From Dicaeum eximium (taxonomy: Eukaryota; Chordata; Aves; Passeriformes; Dicaeidae), in assembly GCA_013396995.1 (NCBI GenBank), contig VWZP01006139.1, positions 62,001 through 126,000 on the forward strand: 64,000 nt of DNA. Direction: 5' to 3'. Under the pieces are notes generated by a model, which worked only from the letters and a program-made list of their open reading frames with translations, did no database searches and had not been told where the DNA came from. The translations under genes and the position numbers were made by a program. Positions within the stretch are counted from its first letter, which is position 1. Every line of letters starts with the position of its first letter. This document shows, in pieces, positions 11,501 to 23,500 of the stretch.

Positions 11501-14500
11501 GCCTCACCACAGCAACAGGATTTGTTTACTGTATGGGCCGTATCCAAATTTTTTGCCGGAAAACAAATCCTCCGAGGAATTGTCTTGCTTTCAATTGGCC
11601 AAACCTGATTATACTGAACAAAATAATGAAATCAGCTTCTGGCATTAAAGCACGTGTCTCAAAAAGCTGTTTGCTGCCTTTCAGTAAAGCAGGGTCATAT
11701 GATTAGCTGATAGGGGAAAAATCCATTAGCTTCTCCAGGGTCAGACCTCTTGTCAATCAAAGCCTGCTTGCTGCTCCCCAGCGCAGTGATTTCAGCACAC
11801 AGCGTTCATGCCCTGCAGTCAGTCTCCACACAATCCGATTTATTAGAGGAGTCATAGCAGCCAAGCTTTGCTTCTGCCTTTTACTGGACAACATCAGACC
11901 ATGAATTAGTAGCAGAGCTGGAATTGTACGAATCCTGTTATTTTTGGCTGGCAGACATAGCTCTGAAGTGCTTTGGTTTAATTTTGCAGACTTCCTTCAG
12001 GCTAAGCTTTGCTTTCAAGGCAATCAAAACACAGCTTGGTCAGACCCTGAGAGTCACCCTGTGCTTTGAGATGACAGTGGGGTTTTGGGGGGAATAGCTT
12101 GGATGTGAAATCATGCCCCCCACACAGTGTGGCTGAATTGGTATGGCTCAGCTGCATCATGAATCATGGTGGACCACAGGTCCCAGGTCAGAGCCATGGC
12201 TCTCCAGTCGTTGTCAGATCCCAGAAACAGGAAATGTCTTCAAGGGATCTTAATTAGCTTGTTAGCCACATGCTGGGATTTCATGTGAAATCCCAATCTA
12301 AATGAATTTATCTTCCTGCCACCAGCTGTGATAGGGGGAATGTTTAATCCATGGCAGAGGTGACAGCACGGCTACATGTGGACACCAGTAAGAATGAGAC
12401 CAGAGAGCTGCTGTTGGAGCAAAGCAAGAATTCATTCCCCAGCCATTACTCACGTTGGCCTGGACCAGGATTTTGTGACTGGCGATTTGAAGGGAAGCTC
12501 ATCAATGACAGTGTTGTTCCTCAGGTCCAGCGGTGATGGCTTTGCTGGGGAGGGAAAAAGCCTTTATTCAGAGGCAGCACATTCCTACAATTCAGCATCC
12601 ATGACTGGCATAAGAGTGTCCCCAACAAATGGTTGATTACTTCCCATTCTACTAATCAGCCCCCCAGCCCTCTCCTGCTGATGACAAATACTCCGAACCA
12701 AACCCCCAGTGCTTATTTACGCCAGAACTGGGAGAAAACAGTGAATTTCTCCCTCTGTTCCACAGCCCCAAAATGGACGGGTAGTCCCATAAGGGGAATG
12801 TGCCTTCCAGGGAATGGAGATCTGCTAAAAATGCCCAAACCCCAAAACCATTTATTAGATATCTGTGGTAACTAATGCAGTAGATGGGGACAAGACCAGG
12901 CTCTGCCAGGCCTGAACTGCCTCTGTGTGGAGTGTTTTCCCTCAGGGAATGGGAAAGGACATCTGCAGGGTAGCATGAAAGCTCTTCTCATCATGGATGG
13001 CTTCCATGGTGGAAGAGTGCAATGATCCAACCCCAGCCCTTGAGCGGAGTGTTCATGGGGTTAGGTGTTGACACCCTAGAGATGGGTCCCTCCTCCTCAG
13101 GATCTCCTTGGCATCTTGTCAGACAGTGGATTAGGGAGAGATTTGGAGAATGGCAGCAGAGCCCTGAAGGAAGACCTGCCTGGAACCAGCCAGAAGGAAA
13201 CTGTAGGAAAAATTTGTGTCATCTGAATACAACATTGAGATTTTGGGGTGGAGCACAGGGAGGGGTGCAGGCCAAGCCTGTGACATGCATCTCCTATAAA
13301 GGCCTGGAAGTGTTTAGGATGGACAGCTCAAGCACCGTGAAAGCTACATCTGCAGTACAGAGCTTCTGGAAGAGGAAGGGGATGGGGGACATCTGAAGGT
13401 CTGACTGCACTGGCAGTAGCAAAGCACACCCCACCTAGGACTGGACACAACTTCACAGATATAGTCTGAAGTATTAAGAGAACAGGAGGACTCCTGGAAA
13501 GATTTGTGGACAACCAACCATTCTTACCTTTCCGGTCGGGTTTGAGGTTGCGGTTGACTGGCGGGGGCTGGATTTCACTCAGCCGTCGGTGGCACTGAGC
13601 CACGGCTCCTCCTTTATGCACGGGAAGCGTGGCTGAGGACAACCCCACCAGGTCAAAGTGATGCGGCCCAGGGCTCATGGGGATGTAGAGACTTTGGGCA
13701 TTGTCGTTGGCTTTCTCGGCGTGGATTAGGGGCGAGGAGCCAGGGTTCATGGGGACATAGTTGTCCTCGGAGTCGGTGCTGTGGGAGCGGGCCACCGCTG
13801 CCTTGGCCTGCTGGGGGAGGATGTGCTGTGAGCATCAGGCACTGCTCAACCCGTCCACTACAAACCCTTCATTTCTTCATAACCAAACAATATCTGAGGG
13901 GACGCTCACTCTAAAATCTAGGCACAGAGGGAAGGAATGATCTGTCCCCTCCTTGGACATCATTTTCACTGAGAGGGTCTACTTCCTTTGTTTCCAAGAC
14001 ATTGCAACATCCTGAGTTTTCAGAAAGGTGTTTTTCACCCAGACCTGAGCATCTTCTCATGATCAGAGTGAGCTGGAGAAGCATGCTTAATCTGGAAAGC
14101 CTTTGTTCCCTAGACTCTGCCCATGACTAAAATGCAATACGAAAGGTTGCTTTAATGTCATTTCCAGCTCGGGAAATCTTAGAAAGTGCACAAAGGAGGC
14201 TGTTCTGGCAACATGTCAAAATTTAGCTCAGTGGCATCCCAGGCTTCCAGGAAGAAGGCAAACTCTTGGGTAGTTTTTTTGGGCCAAAGCTAGCTGCAGG
14301 CAGATACACTCTGTGGAAGCAAAGCTCTGCACATGATGCTGGGTTAGGTGGTTGCCACTCCACCTGCTCTCTGCAGACCACCATGGTTTTAACAGAAACC
14401 AGTAACCCAGAAACCCCTTCTTGACTTAGCTCTGCCAGGGCTGTGAGGGCCAACTTGGAACCAACCTGTCTCTGAGTCTGTATGGTGCAAGTGGTGCCTG

Positions 14501-17500
14501 CAGTGTGGTGGCCCACACCAAGGCCAACTCACCAGGTAGGAGTTGTAGCCATCGTTCATGGACTCGACTGACTGCACAGCGCTGCCGCCCCCGTGCTGGG
14601 GGTATTCGTACGTCTCACAAGAAGAAGCTGCAACACAACCACAAATGCACGTGTCCCACCACAACTGCTAACAAAAAGGGGTCTCTGAAAACAAAATCCA
14701 GGCACTGGTAGGGTGGTATCTGCTCTTGTTGATTGAGATGCTGATGAGAAGACATGGTCTTTAGCTTGTCACAGGCTCTCTGCTATGCTCCTTCCCAATC
14801 AGCATCTCTTTGATGCATCAGCACAACTGGATATGCCGTGCAGACCTAACCCTGTTCTGTCGAAGTGCTGCAAAATCCCAGGGGTAAAGGTGTCAGACAA
14901 GGCAGATCATGGTGACCAAACAGGGTTAAGGGGAAGCTCTGTTAGAGCTTGCTCAGTAAATGTAAAGGCTGGCAGCTTCCAGTAAGGGAAGGATGGGTGC
15001 TAAGCTCTTAGACCAGTCTGTTTACCGCTGAGCATGAATCTGATCTCAGCCCAAGCGTGGGCATTCAGGTAGGAGGAGATGGAAGAAGCATTTCAGAGAG
15101 CTGTGTGTACAATTTACAGTGCATTTTCTCTCCAGCCACCTTTTCTAAGTTACTTTGCAAGTATCTCATCATAGGCACAAGGTTTGGAAAGGGCATGTAC
15201 ACCTACAGCCCACCCATGGCCAATGGCAATCGTGGCTCTGCTGCACTTGGGGATGTTGGGTTTTGGAGATATGCAAAACCAAGGTTTTGCTCACCCACCT
15301 TGGTGAGAAAAACCAAGGCAGCTCCAAGCTGAAGTATGTTCTGATAAACCTGGTTATGAATTGAAGTAAAGGTAAGCTAAAAACGGCTGAAATCACAAAA
15401 ATCTGGCGAAGGGCTGCATAAGCAAGCACATTTGGGGTTTTGGTTTAAGGTACAACACAGACAAGAGCCAGCTGAGCAGCTCTGGTGGGCAGAACTCTGC
15501 AGATGCCTCTCCATACCTTCTGGATACAAAAAACAGGGCCAGATCCTGGCTGGGCAGAGTTTCTCTGTGTTTAACCCCCTGGCTGATGCCATGTGCACCC
15601 CAGCCCTAACAAAACCCAGTGGGACTGATCCACCCAAGGCTGCTGGAAAGCACAGAGCCACCCCCAAATCCCCACCCCCAAATTCACCTCGGTGCAGTCT
15701 GCTGTTCTCCACTGCTGGCAGCGTGTTTCTCCGGGGAATGGTGGCTGCCATGGGGGTGAGACCTAAATTTTCACCAGGCTGGGGTCGCTGGGGTGGGCTG
15801 CCCCACCGTGGCTCTATCTGCCCAGGTTTTGGGGGCCGTGGGGGTGGTGCAGCGGGTGAGTCGCTGGCGGCCACGGCCAGAGCGTTGTGGTTCTTGTCCA
15901 GTGTAAATGTCCTGGGGATCTGGTAGATGGAGAGTGGGGTGCCAGGGATGTCATAGGAGTCTGTGGAGAGCTCCCCAAACTCCTTGCATAGGGTGTTGCT
16001 GGGAGTCTTGTAGGTGTAGACCTCCTCATTATCAGTTTCGGAGCTGGTGAGGCTTGACTTGGGGTGTGTGTAGGAGCCAAAGGAGCGCGGGAGGTCGTAG
16101 GCACTGTCCCTGAACTCCGAGTTGTGCCGGCTGGGTTTTGGCAGGCTGTAAAAGCCGTGCAGCTGCCCACCAACGCCGTTCATGCAGTGCCCGTTGCCCT
16201 GCGAGAGCTTCTGGACCGCCGTGTCGCTCCGCATGAAGAAGGCAGACCTTGTGGCTTGGGAGAAGCTGGCACTCCTGCAGAGGGAGGGGACAAAGGGGCT
16301 GAAGTGAGGGGAGAGCCAGTTCTGGGTGCAGAGAGCTCTGCTCCCTCTGTTTGTCACTTTACTGACCTGCACTGCCCAGCACCAGAGCAACGAGAACACC
16401 TCAGACCCCTCCAAACATGCCCACAAGCCACTTAATCCCGAAACACTGTCAAAATGCCTCTGTCTAGGTGAGAGGTACATGCACCCAGCTCCATGACAGG
16501 AATGAGCCTTTTGTCCAGACATAAATTGCTCCAAAAGGGCAATTTCCACACCAGTTGACAATGTCCCAGGCCACAGCTGCAAAGTGCCAATCTGCCAGCA
16601 TTGCCATCGTGCCTTGACCATCCATCTGCAGTACAGGAGGGAGGTTTCATCTCACCTCTGCCTTGCAAATGTGTTTGAGAAGGCCTGAAAAAATTCCTGA
16701 TGGGGATTATTTCAAAGCCTCCAGCCATGTCACCATCCTTGCCCCCTTGCCTCTTGGGGAGGTAATAGAAGTCCCCAGCTGGGATTTGCAGTTTGCAGCC
16801 CTGATGTGCATGGGGGGAGGAATGAATCTCAGGGATTATTTCAGATTTGTAAAAGCCCTTGAGTCCTCAGGGGTGAGGAGGCCAGTGTGGTCACTAGATC
16901 CATGCTTTAGTAATGATTCCTCAATTAAATGCGGTCATGCTTGGGGACAGTTGCTAGAGCAGGGGCCAAGCACAGAGATCTCGGGCCTCTAACAACTGCT
17001 GGTTAGCCACTGCTCCTCTGCTTTACCCCCTCAAGGTATTTAATCTCCTGTTTTATCCCTGCTTTATCCCTCACATGGGTCAGGATTTTAGGGACCACAC
17101 TCTCCCAGTCAGAAAGGGCTCAGCCAGCCCCATATAAACACCCCCCACAGAAGAAAATTCTGCCCTGTATCTGTCATTGTGGTGACAGAAAGTGAAATAG
17201 TTATGGGGAGAGTTTCCAAGTCGTGGCAAATCACTGGGAAACTGCCAGTCCTATGGGAAAAGCTGGGAGATGCTGGTTTACACTGCTCCAGTGTGGCTGA
17301 TGCTCTGCAGGGACAACAGGGACTCTGTTTCATGGAGCCAGCACGAGATGGCGCTCAGAAATAGAGCTTATTTAGCGGAAAAACCAAGTGATGCTGTGAT
17401 AAGACAAATTAATCTCTGCCACCCTTGGACCCCAGCCCACTCAGAAGTCAGGGCATTTTTGGTCGAGGACTTGAAACGTCTCATGGGTTAATTATTCTGC

Positions 17501-20500
17501 ATTGCCTGCCAATTAGCTACTATTACCCTCATTTTATGGATGAGTAAAGTAAGAGCTCCAGAGCAGAAATTGGAGGGATTCCCAGCAGTCCTGCAGGCTG
17601 ACACCACGCCCTGGGCATTGATCAGGTGATTATTTCTGGCCCAGTTGCAGAAGCTACCACTGGCCAGTTTGTTTCTGCTCACCAAAGCATTGGTACTTGC
17701 TTCCTTCTCCTCCAGGTCCCAGCCCCGTTCAGGTTCTCAGGGGGTGGCTTTTAGGTATCCTCACAGCTGGAGTGTGAGAGGACCATTTTTCTTAAACACT
17801 GTTCCATTAACTCCATCTGAAGCTAATTTTTCTGAGCCTTTTTCTGTTGTTGTTTTCTGAGTAGAGAAAGTCAGCTGCAGCAGGAAAGCCCAGTGGAGGC
17901 TGCAGCCTGAGCTCTGCTCTCACTCCACGCCAGCTGGGTTCCGACTGTCTCTCCATCCCTCCCTCACTCCCTCCTTGCCTGCTCTGGCGAGCCAAAACTC
18001 TTCATGTCAAAAAAACTCCTCGCTATTTAAGGCAAGCGGCTGGGTCTGGAGGCGGGGAGTTGTCGCTGGCTCAGAAATCCCACACTGTGCACCACCAGCT
18101 GCCACCAAAGCCAGTGAGCTCTGGAAGGGGTGAACAGCAGGGTGGTGCAAACCCTGCCCATCCCTTTGTTTGTCCTTTGTCTGGTTAAGGGTAGGAATTA
18201 GGGCCCTGCCTGCAGGATAACAAAGTGGTTAAGGTTGGAAGTGACCTGTAGAATTCATCTGGTCTAAACCCCTGCTCAAGCAGGGCAACCTAGAGCTGTG
18301 GCAGGACTGTGCCCAGACAGCTTCTGAATTTCTTCAAGAATGGAGGCTCCCAAACTTCTCTGGGCTACCTGTGCTAGTGTTCAGTCACACTCACAGTGAA
18401 AGAAAGTTTCCTGATGTTCAGAGCGGCTCTCCTGTGTTTAACTTTGTGCCCACGGCCTCAGGTCCCTGGCACTGGGCATCACTGACAAGAGCCTGGCTCC
18501 ATCCCCCTTGCACTGTCCCGGCAGGGGAGATATCCCTGAGCCTTTTCATGTGCCAGCTGAACAGTTCCAGCTCTCTCAGCCTTTCCTTTTAAAGAAGATG
18601 GTCCAGGCCCTTCAGCAATTTCATGCCCCTTTGAACCACACCCAGTATTGACCCCTGGGGTACTGCTAGTGACTGGCCTCCAACTAGACTTCATGCCACT
18701 GTCCACCATCCTCTGGGTCTGGCCATTCTGCCAGTTTTTATCACCACCTGAAAAGCCAGGAAAGCTGGGAGCTTGTGAGGTCACCACTCTGACCTCCTCC
18801 CAACCACAGTGAGAAGAGACCATCACTCAGGACTTTCTCCAGATAAGTTTTGCAGACCTCCAGGGATGGAGGTGGGTTGAGCCACTCCCACCCAGCGCTC
18901 CCCTCAGCTGTCCCCGAGCGGGTGGGCTACAATACCTTGTGTTCTCTGACTTCCTGCTCATACACTGGTGGAGGAAAAGGTAATCCTGGGGGGCACTGGC
19001 AGACAGGGTGCTCTGGAGGTGGCTGGCAGGCGAGTCGAAGGTGAACAGGGTGGGCTGGCTGGAGTGGGACGGCGCGGAGGACTTGCGCTCGCGCAGCAGG
19101 TGGTGGCTGGTGCTGCTGAGCTCTGCCGGGGAGGAGCGCGGCGCGTGGTTCATGGAGGCGATGCTCCTCAGGGTGTCTGTGCGGGGAAAAAACACACCCT
19201 GAGTGTCACATGGAGCTACCCCACATCCCATGTTCCCAGGGTTTCCCTATGTAAGTGCTCTGGCATTTATGGAGGTCAGTGTGGCTTGCTACCAGATCCA
19301 AATGATTCTCTCAGCTTCTCTACTCAGACCGCATGCAACTATAGGTACCATGGATGGAAATAAATATTTATAATATTTTATCAGAAATCATATTTCATAA
19401 TTTTACAATATTTTGTCACATGCTTAGTGGCTCGCTGGGATGTCTGCAGGATGTCAACCTATTTCATGGTGAGCTCAGTGAGTTGTTAAAGCTTGATTTA
19501 AAACAGGGGAGCTTCCACACTGCAATGAGGTATCATTTAAGTCACTTCCATCCCTCTGTGTAAGGGCATCACTGCTAAATCCCTTTACACTTGGGTTAAC
19601 TGAGGAATAAGGTGGGAATCTGCATGGACATAATGACAGCAAAGACGAAAAATATTCTCATGTTTCCAAATTCTGTATTGATTTTGTGACCTCAAGAGAG
19701 CTGCTGCTGTCTTCTGTGAATAAAAAGGGATGCAGACCTAAGGCGTGACTCTTAGTGCCCGCTCCCCCTGCTCAAGGAGAAACAGACTTTAGAATATTAA
19801 ATTAATTTCAATGGAGAATATCCCAGAGGTCAGGAATAATCACCCAGCTACTCAGCCCTCTCATAAGTGTGCTTCATTAATTCAAACCAGAGATGAATTT
19901 TTACAGCCAAGCTGTAAATCCCCATTAAAAGAAAAACAAAACCAAAAGCCAAAACAAAACCAAGACACCCAGAAAACCCACAAGCTGCAAAATATTTTGG
20001 AAATGCTGATCCACCTCTGGTTGCAGAAGACCACACAGAAGACCATCCATGCACTCCTGACATGTGAAAACCACTCACTGTGGTTCGCAGAAGTCACACT
20101 TCATATAATAAGTGTGATTTACATTTATTTGGTGCTCATACAAAACATAGGAAAAACCAAAACCCCAACCAATCCCCAAAAGGGGAAATCCATATATTTT
20201 CTAGCCACCACTAATTTTGGAATTGATCTCAGGTTTCCCTGACACGATGTTCACCAGGTCTTCAAATTTGACTTCAGGCACCCATGCTACAACACAAGGA
20301 TGAAGGACTTCTTACAGATTGCCATCCTCATTTTTTCTATTCCTTCCCTCAAATTCTGGATCCTACCAGAAATTTTGCACCTGACTCCTTTATGCTACAG
20401 AGAAATGAGTTCTCTACACAGCAGCTGTAGTGGCTCGGACAAGGTGAAGCTCCACGCAGGGTGATTTTTCACCAACTTCTGAATCATGTCAAGATACAAA

Positions 20501-23500
20501 ATCAATCTGTCTGCTGCTCATTCACAGCTGCTACATTTTTTTCCCTGGTGTTACTGCAAACTTCACCCGGTGCACAAAAAGTACATTAATAAAAGCCAAA
20601 GAGCCTGGCTTGACTGTGTTGTTTGGTTTGTGCTAAACACAGAAAGGATCGATATCTAACATTGACATTAATGGTGGGGGATGACAGCTTAAAACTCTGA
20701 CTCTTGTCTTTTTTGCATGGGCATTAAAAATCCCCTGAGGCTCTTCATGAGAGTAAATGGCCATCTCAGTGTCCTCGGACAAAACAGTGTCCTGACCCTC
20801 ATTCTTATTAAATATTTATCCCACAGCAGTGCAGAATGATCCCCATTGGAAAAGGAGTCTTGAGAGCTATGAAAATTCCAAACTGAGTGCTTTGAGATCA
20901 ACCGAGATGAGCAATCCCAAGCCCACACTGCCATCAGAAACAGGGGTGCTGCACCCAAAGTGCCTCTCAGGAACCCCATCCTGCTGCCTCCCAAATCACC
21001 ACCAAGAACTGCCCATGGCACCGTGCTTTGGCCAAGACTCTTTGGGCATGGTGAGGATGACGGGTTGGCATTGTGCTTCCATCCCAGCATGAAGGTCACC
21101 TCTGGGGACAACTATGAACTGCACTGTGTTGGGGTCCCTCCAATAGCTCTGAGCTGTCCTCCCACACAATCCCTGCAGGCTCTGCACTTGCCATTGCATC
21201 AAAATATCATGGCAAAGCAAAACAGACTCAGGAGTTAGAAATAACACTGATTTATTTGTGCTAACACAGCCTGAGGGGAGAGATGGGGCTGCAAGAGGAG
21301 ACAGTCCCCAGCAACACCCCAGGGCACAGCAACTTCAAATCATAACACTTTAGGGAGCCCTGGCATTCTGCACTGCCAGGAGACCTTAATTTTTCCCCAA
21401 AAATCAGTCTGATTTGGGGGAACTGGAGAATGCAGTGCAAAAGATGCACTCATTGAAATTAGGATGCATTACTCCACAGTTACTCCAACCACATAAATGA
21501 AAATGGGGGATGATGGGGGGCAGGAGGCAATGCCTGGTAAAAGCATGTCACTTCCCTGGGGAAAGCCGCTCTATTGGCATCCTCATTGATTTTCAAAATG
21601 AATTCCCAGCTCGCTTCCCACAGTGACCCGGCCACCGATAGCATTAGTGGGAGCCAATTCAGGACTCACGTACTCCATTAGGTCTGTGAGATGAACTCCC
21701 TAATAGTAGGTGAGAGATGGATTGCTTTGCAGGGCTGGGAGGGTATTGCAAGGCCTGGGAAGATAAATCCTGTTGAAGGAGACTGCCAAGATTGGTCTGG
21801 ATTTTTTATGTTGTGGGGTTTTTTGGCACTAGAATAAAGGACAGCTCATGTGTCCAGGTCACAGCAGGTCCTGCTGGAGGGCAGGAAAGGAGGCAAGAAA
21901 GGATATCATGGCAGAAAAATAGCATTTGAAGACTAGCACACGTGAAGAGAAAAAATCAGGACACCGCATCAAGTTAAAAGCACAGACCCCCATGAGGGTA
22001 AGGTGTAGAGGATGAACACGAGACAGAGATCCCAAAGCCATTTCAAATTGCCATGCTGCAGTGCCCAACTGCCAAGCAATGAGGACAAACACTCCTTTCC
22101 CACATCCATGCAGTGCTCTTAGTGAATAACCTCCATGGGATCCCATCTGGATGCCTCCAAGTCCCACCTGCATCATGACCAAAGATACTCAACTCAAGCT
22201 CTCCACAAGCCAAAAAGAATGATGATTCTCAATCCTTCATGGCTATCCACCTTGGGGCCATGGATAAAACCAGATCCCTCCATCATTTAACAGCACAGAC
22301 ATAACCCTGTAATCCTTTGGCTTGGTGTTGATATCTTGAGTTTATGTTGATGGAATGTATCAAGTACAGCCAAGGAGGGATAAGATCCTGTGCAGCTCCT
22401 ACTGCCATTCCCAGGGGGGACAGAGTTAAAGTTCTGTAGTGGGGCCATGTGGGAAGTGTCATCTTAACCCCATGTTTCCTGGCCAGTTCTCCTCTGAGTT
22501 TGGGGAATTGGACTCTCACGGTCTGGAAAAGGCAATGTTGGACGCCCACAAGTTAAAATCTAATGTCAGCAGCACAATTTACACAAATACATCTTGCTGG
22601 GCTTAGGCTGCAGCTGTTGCACTGGTCCCTGCAAGAAGCCAGCAGCTTTGTGGGGACAAACCAGCACAGCCCTGCAAAACTCCATGATGTGGCCTTTGGC
22701 TGAAGGCTTGGAACTCCCTAGTCCAGGTTAAAATACACCTTTTTGTCCATGTGTTACAGCAAAGTGGGGAAAAAAACTTGTAAATCCATCCTCAAAGTGA
22801 AAATCCACAACTTTGAGCACCGCCAGCAATGGGATGGTCTAGGCTGAGAGCCAGGAATTTTTTATGAATGTTTTCAATCCCCCAAAGCGGGAATTCCCTC
22901 CTTGTTGACAGTTCTGAATTCCCTCGCTCAGAGCACTCGACTATTGCTGTGTGCACATAGCTTCACACAGTGTTCCTGGGCTTATCTGAGCAAAATAATA
23001 ACTCAGCCTCCTTTGGAAATTGTTGCTCGGAATGTCCTTTTCCACCGGAGCCGCAACGTCAGCTTTCCCCGCCTGAAGGCAGAGGCTGGGAATGTGACTC
23101 CCTAAATCTTCAAATGATGCTGTGGATAAATTCTTGTGCTCCTGTTGATGCCAGCAAAGGTGCCAGGCTTGCTTGGCATCCCTGAGTGGCACAAAATTCC
23201 CATGATCCCCAGCACCAAACTGGCAAGGACTGGTCCAAGAGCTCCACAGATAAGAGCTCCTCAGATCTGCTCTGGCCACGAAGTGCCTTGGACCACGCTG
23301 CTGACTTTATGCCAGTTAGAACTTGTGGCAAATGAGACTTTCTTCATCAAGGGAATAGTAGAAATCTACTAGAAATAATCCCTAGGATAGCACAGAGCAG
23401 ATCATGCTCATGCACCATCGTCTTCCTCACTCTTTGGAGCAGTTCCATCATTTATTAGCAAAAAGAGGGGGGACCTTCTTAATGGGAATCTCCCTGCACC

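Larger units (their letters stand above)
16275..18935 (-). other. GAB2: GAB2 intron 3
   Basis: A 2,661-bp intron (donor CAAG|GTATTG, acceptor CTCTGCAG). It holds a rearranged CR1 (18219-18746), a MIR-like remnant (17515-17572), and a GC-richer patch at 18015-18075 that follows a CTATTTAAGG (MEF2- or CArG-like) sequence. No gene seen. Confidence 0.85.

Noticed and set aside
13328..13795. 155-codon minus-strand frame read as the full exon 6
   Set aside because: The real exon starts a few codons upstream and stops at the GTAAGA donor at 13527; the C-terminal third is intron.
15377..16621. 414-codon minus-strand open frame taken as one exon
   Set aside because: Only 16274-15688 is GAB2-like; the ends run past good splice sites into sequence with no similarity.
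18015..18075. CTATTTAAGG followed by a GC-richer stretch as a promoter
   Set aside because: It is on the strand opposite to GAB2, has no exon or CpG island behind it, and such strings are common.
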